Assembly (NCBI GenBank): GCA_017430835.1
Contig: JAFRMD010000137.1
Span: 1-50,784 of the forward strand
Length of the DNA: 50,784 bases
Direction: 5' to 3'
Source: Methanosphaera sp.
GTDB taxonomy: Archaea; Methanobacteriota; Methanobacteria; Methanobacteriales; Methanobacteriaceae
This document shows, piece by piece, positions 8,790-17,587 of the stretch; position 1 is the first letter of the stretch, and each line of letters opens with the position of its first letter. Below the pieces are notes generated by a model, which was not told the DNA's origin, did no database searches, and saw only the letters and a list, made by a program, of their open reading frames with translations. The translations under genes and the position numbers were made by a program.

Positions 8790-8861
8790 ATCCCTATTAG
8801 AACTAACTATACTACTTAAGAAAAATATTAACACTCCAATTGCTAATATATATCTAATCAT
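8787..8861 (-). CDS. Possible 24-residue membrane peptide downstream of panE
   Basis: An ATG at 8861 opens a 24-codon frame (MIRYILAIGVLIFFLSSIVS...) ending TAA at 8787-8789. It has a very strong AGGAGG (8873-8878) that overlaps the panE stop codon and lies 11 nt upstream. The peptide is one hydrophobic segment with a basic N-terminus, like many overlooked small membrane proteins. The strong ribosome-binding site is the main argument; a chance ORF cannot be excluded. Confidence 0.45.
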   Translation of the reverse strand: MIRYILAIGVLIFFLSSIVSSNRD

Positions 8862-8876
8862 TTTACTATACGCCTC

Positions 8877-9842
8877 CTAAAAATCTGATTCTAAGGCTTT
8901 AATTTGGTTATAGATGACTTTATTTACTGGAACATTGATATTATATTCTTCAGCTAATTCAATTATCTTTCCAGTTAAAGTATCTATCTCAGTTTTCTGC
9001 CTTTTTTTAATATCTTGTAACGTTGATGATTCATGATTATAAGTGTCTGGAACAAGCTTTGAATAAAAAATTTCCTTATAATCCTCTGGTGTATCCCAAT
9101 TAGATTTAAAACCCGAGGCATTTAAAACATCAAATATTTCATCAATAATGCTATTCATTATTTCAATTGAATAATCATTTTCTGTTAACTTGCCATAATT
9201 TACCCCAAGAATTGCACCTAAAGGATTAAGTGTACAATTATACAACATTTTATCCCACAAGTACATACTTAAGTCCTCCGTGGTTTCAGAAGGTATTCCA
9301 GAATCATTAATCATTTCTGAAATAATTGAAACATTTGAACTTGGACAATTATGAAGAGATCCCAATAAAATTGGCTGCGTATGAACCGTAATCTCACTAA
9401 TATGCCTTTCAGGACGCTTAAATCCAGTTATTACCCTTGCACAATAAACTTGATTTTCGTCAAAGTATTTTAGATATTCCTCATCATTACCAAAACCATT
9501 TTGGAAAATGATAATCTTAGCATTTTCTTTCAATATTCTCTTGTTTTCATTTAATTTAATGCTGATTTTTTTATTTACAGATGTTTTAGTACAGATGAGA
9601 ACAAAATCAAATGTATCTACTGGAATAGTTTTGTAACTATGATAAACCTTAAATTTATCACTGGTAACTTTTATATTTTCAAAAATTCCCGTTCTTTTAA
9701 TTCCAAATTTTTCCATAGCTTTTGCCGTGTTCTTTCTAGAAAAAAATGACACATTTACATTCTGTGAAATAAGAGATGCTCCTAATCCTATGCCTATTGC
9801 TCCAGAACCAATAATTAATATATTAATAGAATCGTTTATCAT
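8877..9842 (-). CDS. panE: 2-dehydropantoate 2-reductase (ketopantoate reductase)
   Basis: 321 residues. An N-terminal Rossmann NADP-binding domain with GSGAIG (12-17) is followed by the family's CTKT and QNGFGN segments and the C-terminal helical domain with KMLYNCTLNPLGAIL, which holds the conserved Lys and Asn of PanE/ApbA enzymes. It reduces ketopantoate to pantoate for coenzyme A synthesis, a step archaea share with bacteria even though later steps differ. The length is typical. A GGTGAAGG sequence lies upstream of the ATG. The neighbours are not CoA genes. PanE-like homologues with other substrates exist, so specificity is inferred. Confidence 0.9.
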   Translation of the reverse strand: MINDSINILIIGSGAIGIGLGASLISQNVNVSFFSRKNTAKAMEKFGIKRTGIFENIKVTSDKFKVYHSYKTIPVDTFDFVLICTKTSVNKKISIKLNENKRILKENAKIIIFQNGFGNDEEYLKYFDENQVYCARVITGFKRPERHISEITVHTQPILLGSLHNCPSSNVSIISEMINDSGIPSETTEDLSMYLWDKMLYNCTLNPLGAILGVNYGKLTENDYSIEIMNSIIDEIFDVLNASGFKSNWDTPEDYKEIFYSKLVPDTYNHESSTLQDIKKRQKTEIDTLTGKIIELAEEYNINVPVNKVIYNQIKALESDF

Positions 9843-9984
9843 TAATATAATATATTTCCTTCACCAAAAATAAATGTTTGTCCACAATACTATTTAAAGT
9901 AATCGGATATGATTATTAATGACAAATATAAGAACAATTACTAATAAAACAATGAAAAAGCTTAGATTAAATAAATAAAAAATT

Positions 9985-9992
9985 TTATATCC
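9985..9992 (+). promoter_or_regulatory. Possible TATA box for the 10043 adhesin
   Basis: TTTATATC at this position, about 50 nt before the ATG, fits an archaeal box A with a leader of roughly 25-30 nt. AT-rich background makes this weak. Confidence 0.3.
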
Positions 9993-10042
9993 TACTATTT
10001 AGATAGATTTAAAGTAAGAAATAATAAAGCATGTGAATTAAA

Positions 10043-11464
10043 ATGAGGTATAAAAATATATTTACATTGTTAGTAATTTTATCATTAATTATTTTAATTA
10101 TACCAACATTTTATGCAACAGATAATGAAAATAAAAATGATGAAACAATTACTAACACAATATCAAATTCAATAGATAACACAATAGAAAGTATAAAAAA
10201 ATATATAGGACTTGAAAAAGAAGATGAAGATGCAACCGATGTCCATAGCTATGACGAACTAGCTAATTTCATTGAAAACAAAACTAAAGAAAAAACAAAG
10301 AAAACCTATGCAATAAATCTTCAAGATGGTGACTATAACATAACAAAGACAATTACTTGTGGAAACACGAAATATACATCTTTCAAAATTAATGGTAATG
10401 GTCACACAATTGATGGAAACGGTAAAAAACAATTTATGAACGTTTATGGAGATTTAAAGATTAAAGATTTAACGATACAGAACACTAAATATCAAAAAAA
10501 TGAATCCGGTGCAATCTGTATGGTTACAAATGCTAAACTAGAAATAGAAAACTGCACATTCAAAAATAATCATGGAAACATCAAAGGTGGAGCAATAACC
10601 AGTCGTGGAAACACCACAATAAACAACACTGTATTTATTAACAATACCTGTGAGTTAACAGGTGGAGCAATATGGAGTACTGGAGAACATGGAGGAACAT
10701 TAACTCTTAAAAACAGCACTTTCAAACAAAACATTGCAAATTCCAAACTAGATCATGAAAGAACATCAGTAGTATATATGGTATCTCCAGGAAACAACAC
10801 AGTTGAAAATAACGTCTTTGAAAACAATACTGGCAGATGTTTACATTCCTTCATGAATACAAGTACAAAAATAATCAACAATACCTTTAAAAACAACAAT
10901 TTAACATTTAATGAAGTTATACGTGGAGGAATAATAGACAACTATGAATCTGACATAACTATAGAAAATAATGTATTCATAAATGACAATACCAATGGTG
11001 AACTAAGAGGAGGATTATTATATCACGAAATAGGATACCTTAAGTTTAACAATAACACCATTAACGATAAGCATACACAAACAGGACATATCACTAATAC
11101 AACCTGTAGTAAAGGTGGATTAATATTTAATAGAAACGCTACAGTAGAAATCAAGGACAACAATTTTAACAATACAGTTAATGCTAACCTAACATGGGGT
11201 GGTGTAATATATAACAATGCAGGAAACATTACCCTTGGAAATAACAAGTTTACAAATACTGTAAATGGAGAACACATTAAAGGTATGGCCATCTACAATG
11301 ATGTTAATGCTAAAACCATCGTATCCAATGACAAATTTGAAACCAAATATAACGGATCAATAGATACTGAAAAACAAAAAGATGAATATATCTATAACTC
11401 TGATGTTCCTAATACTGAAGGAAACGGAAAAATAGGAATAACAAAATATGAAGACGTTTCCTAA
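10043..11464 (+). CDS. Secreted beta-helix adhesin-like protein
   Basis: 473 residues with a signal peptide (hydrophobic residues 7-26, then FYATD). The body is a right-handed parallel beta-helix of PMP-type repeats, visible as recurring GGAI / NNTF / NNVF rungs between about residues 110 and 440. It has no Ig-like repeats and none of the C-terminal domain seen in the giant adhesins at 34051 and 40210, so how it is retained on the cell is unclear. Family members in gut Methanobacteriales are called adhesin-like proteins; binding partners are generally unknown. It is convergent with the next adhesin gene. Confidence 0.85.
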   Translation: MRYKNIFTLLVILSLIILIIPTFYATDNENKNDETITNTISNSIDNTIESIKKYIGLEKEDEDATDVHSYDELANFIENKTKEKTKKTYAINLQDGDYNITKTITCGNTKYTSFKINGNGHTIDGNGKKQFMNVYGDLKIKDLTIQNTKYQKNESGAICMVTNAKLEIENCTFKNNHGNIKGGAITSRGNTTINNTVFINNTCELTGGAIWSTGEHGGTLTLKNSTFKQNIANSKLDHERTSVVYMVSPGNNTVENNVFENNTGRCLHSFMNTSTKIINNTFKNNNLTFNEVIRGGIIDNYESDITIENNVFINDNTNGELRGGLLYHEIGYLKFNNNTINDKHTQTGHITNTTCSKGGLIFNRNATVEIKDNNFNNTVNANLTWGGVIYNNAGNITLGNNKFTNTVNGEHIKGMAIYNDVNAKTIVSNDKFETKYNGSIDTEKQKDEYIYNSDVPNTEGNGKIGITKYEDVS

Positions 11465-11485
11465 ACATAACCTCCCCATTTATTT

Positions 11486-11500
11486 AAACTTTTTTTGAAT
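11486..11500 (+). terminator. Oligo-T tract between convergent adhesin genes
   Basis: An ACTTTTTTTG run 20-30 nt after the 10043 gene's stop, with an A-run at 11510-11521 giving T's for the opposite strand. Archaeal RNA polymerase stops at oligo-T, so both convergent genes may end here. Confidence 0.4.
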
Positions 11501-11542
11501 ATGAAAATTTTTAAAAAAAAAGATATTAAGAATAAATCTTAA

Positions 11543-14107
11543 TTAAATTATGCTTTTTGAATATTTGGATGGTTTTTTAACGTTGCCTAATAGTTTTGTC
11601 CAATTAGGTTTTTTACTTCCCCAATAATTGTTTTCTATTGATTTAACTTTACCTGTATTAGATATTGCGGTAGCATTACTTGCAACATTACTTATAAAGT
11701 TTGATTTGGATACTGTTAAATTTCCAACATTACCTATTGCTCCAGCAAAACTGTTCTTTTTAGGAGCTTTATTTTTTGAAAATGTTGTAGATTTAATAGT
11801 TGTTTTTCCAACAGTAAATACTGCACCAGCTTCTGATAATTTTCCTTTCAATAGGTTTTTACTAAATTTGGAAGAGGTAATTTTCATATTTTTTCCTACG
11901 AAATATATTGCTCCACCAAATGTATTGTTAGCCTTTGCCGTATTTGAATTTGCTACCAATTTAGTTGAGGTTAAATTTCCTTTATTTACATATACTGCTG
12001 TTCCATCAGCCCTACCTTTTTTGTTATTTCCAATTAAAGTGTTTGAATTTACTTTAATATTTTTGATTGTTGATTGTGAATTAAATAAGTATATTCCAGC
12101 AGCAAAAGATTTAAATGCTTTGGCCTTGTTTTTGGTAAATGTTGATTTTGTGATTGTTACTTTTGAGTTTTGGTTGTATAATGCACCACCCTCAGCAATT
12201 TTCTTAGAATTAATAGAATTGGATTTGAATATTGAAGATTCTATTTTTAGTTTTGTGTTTAAACTTGCAACTGCTCCTCCAACTGATAACTTGGTTCCTT
12301 CAATTTTGTTATTTATGAATGTTGATTTTTTAATTATTGCAGTTCCCAAACCAAATTTAATTGCTCCTCCTGAGACATTATTACTTTGTGCTTTGTTTGA
12401 TGTGAATTTTGAGTTGGAAATATTAATTGTTGCTTTGTATGTGAATATTGCTCCTCCACCCACATCATTTCCTTGAACCTTATTTTTTGTAAATTGTGAA
12501 TTTTTTATTATAACCTTTCCTTTGATACTTCTTATTGCTCCACCATTAGATTTTAGTGACGTGTTATTCTGGAATACTGATTTTGTTATTATTAATGTTC
12601 CTATGTTGTATATTGCTGCTGAAGATTCATTTTTACTTACTTGATTGTTTTTGAAAACTGTGTTTGTTAGTTTTAATGTTCCCCTATTTTGGAATGCTGA
12701 GGAATAATTTTTACTTTTAATGTTTGAGTTCATTACTGTAATGTTAGATATTGATACAGTTTTTTTATCCAACACCTGTAATATGATTTTGTCTTGTCCT
12801 TTGGCATTTAAGATTACTTTGTTTTTTGAAGCTAATCCCTTGATGTTTATTGTCTTGTTAATTCCTATTTCCGATTCTTTGTATTGACCTGCTTTTAAGT
12901 ATATTGTACCTTTGTTGTTTATTCTGACTGTTGCATTTTTCAGTGTTCTTAAAGGACTTGTTGAGTTTCCTACGTTGTTGTCATTCCCATTCGGACTTAC
13001 ATACAATTTGTTATATGCATTTACACGAATATAACCCTTGAATTTTGAATTCTGATAATGATCATTTCCTGCATAAACTACTTTAAACGGCATTATAAAT
13101 CCTGAATCGACCTTTGGTGCCGTGTAAGTAAAATTTGTTGAACCATTAGATGTATTCTTTGATGAAACTTTCTTGTTGTTAAGGTATATATCTACCATTG
13201 ATTCTGCTACTGAAAAATTAGTGTTATCTAATAAGTAGATCGTATTAGTGACAGTTAAGCCAGTATCCATAGTAATGTTATTTGTTACTATCCTTGTTGG
13301 CACTTTTGTTAAGGTCAATATATTAGTTCCATTACTTGTATAATACTTATCATTTGAATTGTATACGGCACTAAGGTTATGTTTTCCAATCGTATTCATG
13401 AATTGTAATGACGTAGTAGCTGTGGCTGTACCATTAACTACATCTGCAATTGCATAATAATTTGTATCATAACCAAAGGATACATTACCAGTATTAACCT
13501 TTTTACCATTAATATCAGTTACATGTGCAGTATAAGTAATATTACCATTATACGGAGTTGTTATCGCATCAACTTTTGTATTGGTCTTTAATAAGACCGT
13601 TAGATTACAGATTGTTGAGCTTCCTTCAAATATATTTGTAGAAGCTGATGTAATGTTTAATATATAATTTGTTTTATTGTATGATTTGCCAAAGGTATAG
13701 GATAATGAAGCATTTCCATTTTTATCAGTTTTAACCACACCTAATACCTTATCATCTACTTTAAAAGTTACATTTGTTAAGATTCCATTACCACTTGTAT
13801 CTTTGATTGTCGCATTTAACTTGGTTTTTTGTCCTTGTACTGTTGTAATTGTATTTGCATTGCTTGATGTATTTGATGATGACTTATCTGTTTTTTGTGT
13901 TTTATTTGTTGTTTTCTTCATATTTTTTGTTTTAACATCACTAGTTTGCACCTTATTAATATTTGAATTAGTCTTTTGTAATGTTTGCACATCTTTAGTG
14001 TTGTTACTATTCGTTGCTGAAACCATTCCAACACTTAATCCTATTAATAAGATTGCTAATGAAGTCAAAATGATATATTTCTTATTTAAGATAAATACCT
14101 CCTCCAT
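11543..14107 (-). CDS. Secreted adhesin-like protein: Ig-like plus beta-helix
   Basis: 854 residues. After a signal peptide (ILTSLAILLIGLSVGMVSA) and a Lys/Thr-rich linker come about three Ig-like repeats (residues 90-370), then LYVSPNGNDNNVG, a typical opening of right-handed beta-helix domains, and about 400 residues of GGAI/GGAV rungs ending in NNYWGSKKPNW. It is presumably on the cell surface. The listed ATG (14107) overlaps its own GGAGGAGG sequence, has no other ribosome-binding site, and would put two Glu in the signal peptide n-region. The natural n-region LNKKYIILTS begins right after the GGAGGAGG, so initiation at ATC 14092 (or TTA 14089) is possible. Confidence 0.85.
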   Translation of the reverse strand: MEEVFILNKKYIILTSLAILLIGLSVGMVSATNSNNTKDVQTLQKTNSNINKVQTSDVKTKNMKKTTNKTQKTDKSSSNTSSNANTITTVQGQKTKLNATIKDTSGNGILTNVTFKVDDKVLGVVKTDKNGNASLSYTFGKSYNKTNYILNITSASTNIFEGSSTICNLTVLLKTNTKVDAITTPYNGNITYTAHVTDINGKKVNTGNVSFGYDTNYYAIADVVNGTATATTSLQFMNTIGKHNLSAVYNSNDKYYTSNGTNILTLTKVPTRIVTNNITMDTGLTVTNTIYLLDNTNFSVAESMVDIYLNNKKVSSKNTSNGSTNFTYTAPKVDSGFIMPFKVVYAGNDHYQNSKFKGYIRVNAYNKLYVSPNGNDNNVGNSTSPLRTLKNATVRINNKGTIYLKAGQYKESEIGINKTINIKGLASKNKVILNAKGQDKIILQVLDKKTVSISNITVMNSNIKSKNYSSAFQNRGTLKLTNTVFKNNQVSKNESSAAIYNIGTLIITKSVFQNNTSLKSNGGAIRSIKGKVIIKNSQFTKNKVQGNDVGGGAIFTYKATINISNSKFTSNKAQSNNVSGGAIKFGLGTAIIKKSTFINNKIEGTKLSVGGAVASLNTKLKIESSIFKSNSINSKKIAEGGALYNQNSKVTITKSTFTKNKAKAFKSFAAGIYLFNSQSTIKNIKVNSNTLIGNNKKGRADGTAVYVNKGNLTSTKLVANSNTAKANNTFGGAIYFVGKNMKITSSKFSKNLLKGKLSEAGAVFTVGKTTIKSTTFSKNKAPKKNSFAGAIGNVGNLTVSKSNFISNVASNATAISNTGKVKSIENNYWGSKKPNWTKLLGNVKKPSKYSKSII

Positions 14108-14373
14108 TAAATTATAGAATTTTATAATTTTATAATAATCTAATATTTATTTATATTCTTATAAATAATTTGTAGGTTCTTAAAAATAGTGATACAACTA
14201 TTTAAAATAATAAAAAATAGCGTATAATATAGAATATTCAACTGTTTAAATACATTATAAACAAATCCTATAAAGAACAATTGCTTCCTATAAAGAATTA
14301 AAATTAATAATAATCAAAAACTTCCAAAAAAAATAGTACAAACCATGATTGAAAAAAAATAATAGCTAAAAAA

Positions 14374-14577
14374 TTATTTTTGATTAACTTTATTTTCAGC
14401 TGCTAAAAAATATTTAAACATTTCCTCTTCAGACATCTTTTTTACTTCATCTAACGTTTTTTCTTCTTTTAAAGTATTTACACATTCAACTAGTGCATCA
14501 ATATTTTCAAACTCATATAATGTTTTAATAAAATCTGATAACAACATTTCATGATTATAGTTTATTTCACATACCAT
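14374..14577 (-). CDS. Small acidic hypothetical protein
   Basis: 67 residues, unrecognised, acidic and helical (LKEEKTLDEVKKMSEEEMFKYFLAAENK). AAGGAT lies 7 nt before the ATG, supporting translation. It is divergent from the 14683 gene with about 100 bp between. No membrane segment or metal motif is seen. Confidence 0.6.
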   Translation of the reverse strand: MVCEINYNHEMLLSDFIKTLYEFENIDALVECVNTLKEEKTLDEVKKMSEEEMFKYFLAAENKVNQK

Positions 14578-14637
14578 GATAATATCCTTCTTTTTAGTTT
14601 TATATTATTTTCTTTTAATTAGTTTTTTAATCAATTA

Positions 14638-14651
14638 CATATAAATATATA
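14638..14651 (+). promoter_or_regulatory. TATA-like box for the 14683 gene
   Basis: ATATAAATATATAA about 33-45 nt before the ATG is a good archaeal box A. The expected start of transcription near 14670-14675 leaves a very short leader and no clear ribosome-binding site. Confidence 0.4.
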
Positions 14652-14682
14652 ACTAAGTTTAACGAATTTTAGAGTAATTATT

Positions 14683-15453
14683 ATGAATCATGCAAACCTT
14701 TATGAAAAAGATGCAGCAATAAAACGTGCAGAATATGTTAAAGAATTAAATTATACTGACAAAGAATACAAAAAGAACATTAGAAAAAGAATGTTCAAAT
14801 ATAAGGATAATGCTAAAGGATTATATAATACAAGACTTACGGCAGAACAAGAACTTGTCATGTATGAATCTCATGGATTAGATGATTTAAAATGGTATGC
14901 ATTGGATATATTATCACAAAATATTGAATATTGTGAAGTACTTGAATGTAAAACACCTAAAGAACAAGTGGCAAAGGCCATAGAATTTTTAAAAGACAGT
15001 TGTGATGAGGATTATCTTAAACATTTAGGAGAATTCAGTACTAAAAATGGTAACACATGGTATGTTCCTGTTGATAGGATGATAAATTGGATTGACTGTT
15101 ACATGATTCAAAGAGAAGTATTTTTCAAATATGCCAACGGTGAAGATTCATTATTATATGCTCCTCACTACTTTACTAATAACATATTATTAATGTTAGT
15201 GTTCACTGATAATGAGGAAGAAGACTTTGAAAATGATTTGGATGAAGTTATGAATGTATATTCCACACTTGTTGAAGGTATTGCCGAAATTTTAGAGGAT
15301 ATGCCTGAAGATCGGGAAATTGATGATTTATTCCATATTGATGATAGAAAATTAAAGAAAAATGCTAAAGAAATTAATAAATTAGCTCAGGATTATCTTG
15401 ATTTTATTGGTCAACAAGTTGATGATGAAGAAGATTTAGAAATTGATGGATAA
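14683..15453 (+). CDS. Hypothetical acidic cytosolic protein
   Basis: 256 residues, not recognised. It is Glu/Asp-rich (tail VDDEEDLEIDG), mostly helical, with no signal peptide, membrane span or cysteine cluster. A basic segment at about 30-45 (KKNIRKRMFKYKDNAK) precedes the acidic body. It lacks a convincing Shine-Dalgarno and may be translated from a nearly leaderless mRNA behind the TATA-like box at 14638. Context gives no role. Confidence 0.7.
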   Translation: MNHANLYEKDAAIKRAEYVKELNYTDKEYKKNIRKRMFKYKDNAKGLYNTRLTAEQELVMYESHGLDDLKWYALDILSQNIEYCEVLECKTPKEQVAKAIEFLKDSCDEDYLKHLGEFSTKNGNTWYVPVDRMINWIDCYMIQREVFFKYANGEDSLLYAPHYFTNNILLMLVFTDNEEEDFENDLDEVMNVYSTLVEGIAEILEDMPEDREIDDLFHIDDRKLKKNAKEINKLAQDYLDFIGQQVDDEEDLEIDG

Positions 15454-15726
15454 AAATTATTTTCTTTGTTATCCTTATATTTATTTTTTAATGGGGTTTT
15501 TGAATTTGTATTTTTCATTTATTTATTTTAAATTGTTATGATTGTATTGGAAGTACTGATAATTTTCTTTTAATTTATGAAGTTAATATTTCATTTATTT
15601 AATATTTCATTACAAATATCCTATAATATTAAATAGACTACATGTCCTAATGTAAAAGTAGTAATTTAAATAAAATTTTGGATTGAAAAATAGTTATTAA
15701 AAAATAATTTGAAAAAAAAGAAAAAA

Positions 15727-17259
15727 TTAGAATGGTAATGAAGCGTAATTAGTTACTCCAGTATTTTGATACCAATTTACTATGTTACCAAAACTGTTAC
15801 TTGATGAGGTGGTATCACATGAATACCAGGTATCATTTACTAATGCTTCAGCCCATACGTGACCTACTGTAAGACCACTTCTAAATGAACAAGTTGAATG
15901 ACAGTATCTGGCTGGTATTTCAGCTGTTCTTAATAAAGATATTAATAAGTGTGACTGATCTACACAGTTACCGTAACCTGCATTTAACGTTCCAACAGCA
16001 CCCTTTTGTGTATCATAATAATAGCTGTAGTCAATATTATCTCTTACATAGTCATATAATTTTTCTGCGTTATTATACGTACTTGATTGAGATGAGACCA
16101 AATTAGATGCTAAACCACTTATTTGTGAGTCACCTACTTCACAATTAGCAGATGCACTTAAATAACCGGTTGTATCAGATGATTTAGATTTTGAAGTGTC
16201 TTTTTTATCATCCTGTTCAGATAATGAATCATTATCATGATTGTTTTCATCACTTACATTACCTGATACGTTATTCGTTGAATCACTTACATTTTCGTTT
16301 TTGTTTGTTGAATCTGATGAATTGTCAGTGCTATTTGTTGTTGATTCTGAAGATTTATCATTGTTTGTATCCACATTTGTAACAGTTGTATCATCTGCAT
16401 TTGATGTTTGTACATCTTTTGAAGTTGTTGATGTTTCTATGTTTTGGGAATCGGATGAATCTATATTATCATTTATTGCAATAGAATTTGAACCTTCTCC
16501 TCTTGAACTTTTATAGTTTCCACCATAGACTACTTGAAGTAAGTAAGTTGGATTTTTCCAATCTTCAGGTATTACGTAGTTAAATCTTGCTGTACCATTA
16601 GATATGTTTGCATAACCGACTGTGTGTCCATTTATTTTAAATGCTGTTTTTCCGTGGTCAACAATACTTCCATCTACTGTACTGATAATTGCTTCAAAAG
16701 TTGTTTTTTCTCCAAGATTATTTCTTTCTTCATTAACTTTTACAACTGCAGGGGCATTTGTATCTGTTTTTGTAGTGTTTTCTTTGCTTTTGTCATATGA
16801 TTTTTGTAAATCTCCATTGTTGGAGTTTGAACTAGTTGGTTCACCAGCTGCGTGTTTATCTGAATTGTTATATGTGCTATTTTTATAGTTGGTATCACTT
16901 GCTTGGGAATTGTTATTAGAAGTTACGTTGTAGGTTGTTTTTTTGGTCTTGTTAGAATTGTCTTTTTGTACTTCAACATTCTTTGTTTCATTTATTTTTG
17001 AATTGTTCTTAGTTGTATTTTCATATGAATAAGAATCATCCTTATATGTTTTGTTGTTTTGATATGTTGAACTTTCATAGTTTGTTTTAGTGTAATTTGT
17101 CTGATTTAATTCATCAGTAGTATTGTTCTCAACTGTAGTGTTATTCCCATAATAATTATCTTGATTAAAATTATTATCTGCGTAGATTGTTCCAGTAGCA
17201 GAAACTGATCCAATTAGCAATATAATTACTAATAAGGCCATGCTAATATAACCTTTTAT
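15727..17259 (-). CDS. Secreted transglutaminase-like cysteine enzyme, Ig-like domain; ATA start
   Basis: 510 residues from ATA 17259: signal peptide (KGYISMALLVIILLIGSVSA), a long Asn/Ser/Thr/Lys linker, one Ig-like domain (about 170-260), a second Ser/Asp-rich linker, and a C-terminal transglutaminase-type core with C432 (GYGNCVDQ), H467 (GHVWAE) and D482 (SCDTT). This Cys-His-Asp core is the one used by pseudomurein endoisopeptidases of methanogen viruses, so a role in remodelling the pseudomurein wall is likely, but no pseudomurein-binding repeat is seen. An upstream TTG (17304) would place the GGAGG inside the protein, and the first ATG (17241) would remove the basic n-region. Confidence 0.85.
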   Translation of the reverse strand: MKGYISMALLVIILLIGSVSATGTIYADNNFNQDNYYGNNTTVENNTTDELNQTNYTKTNYESSTYQNNKTYKDDSYSYENTTKNNSKINETKNVEVQKDNSNKTKKTTYNVTSNNNSQASDTNYKNSTYNNSDKHAAGEPTSSNSNNGDLQKSYDKSKENTTKTDTNAPAVVKVNEERNNLGEKTTFEAIISTVDGSIVDHGKTAFKINGHTVGYANISNGTARFNYVIPEDWKNPTYLLQVVYGGNYKSSRGEGSNSIAINDNIDSSDSQNIETSTTSKDVQTSNADDTTVTNVDTNNDKSSESTTNSTDNSSDSTNKNENVSDSTNNVSGNVSDENNHDNDSLSEQDDKKDTSKSKSSDTTGYLSASANCEVGDSQISGLASNLVSSQSSTYNNAEKLYDYVRDNIDYSYYYDTQKGAVGTLNAGYGNCVDQSHLLISLLRTAEIPARYCHSTCSFRSGLTVGHVWAEALVNDTWYSCDTTSSSNSFGNIVNWYQNTGVTNYASLPF

Positions 17260-17266
17260 TATAAAA

Positions 17267-17271
17267 CCTCC
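17267..17271 (-). promoter_or_regulatory. Ribosome-binding site fixing an ATA start
   Basis: GGAGG on the minus strand, followed by exactly 7 nt (TTTTATA) and then ATA AAA GGT TAT. The same leader occurs at 19224. It decides the start of the 15727 gene. Confidence 0.75.
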
Positions 17272-17350
17272 TTTAAATAGAATAATTTGTATTAAAAAAT
17301 TCAAATGTAAATTATTTTATTGATTATTAATTACTTATAAGTTTTTAATC

Positions 17351-17362
17351 ATTTATAAACTT
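17351..17362 (-). promoter_or_regulatory. Possible TATA box for the 15727 gene
   Basis: Minus-strand AAAGTTTATAAAT about 95 nt upstream of the ATA start resembles BRE plus box A. It implies a leader of about 70 nt. Confidence 0.35.
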
Positions 17363-17587
17363 TGCCTAGAAAATTAAAAAATAAAGCCTAATCTAGTCAT
17401 TTTAATTTAAAATAATATAAATTATAAACTAATATTAAAATATATGGGATAATTATAAAGAATAATTTTTAACATATCCCCTGTTTGAAATTCAATTATG
17501 ATTTTAATAAGTTTTTATATGATTATTATTAATTTAATTAATTATTGATTTGCTTTTGAAACGAACTAAAAAAAATAAAAATTGTAA

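Larger units (their letters stand above)
8445..8876. other. AT-rich spacer with one possible small ORF
   Basis: About 430 bp between the SAP-domain gene and panE, both on the minus strand. The only coding candidate is the 24-codon ORF at 8787-8861. The hairpin at about 8772-8788, followed on the minus strand by T-rich sequence, may end the panE transcript. The rest shows nothing I recognise. Confidence 0.5.

Noticed and set aside
9919..9978. 19-codon ORF MTNIRTITNKTMKKLRLNK before the 10043 adhesin
   Set aside because: No ribosome-binding site and composition as expected by chance in AT-rich DNA.
11628..12476. Long plus-strand ORF opposite the 854-residue adhesin
   Set aside because: Its protein is a hydrophobic shadow produced by the antisense of Asn/Thr/Lys-rich repeats; no ribosome-binding site, and the minus-strand frame has signal peptide and domains.
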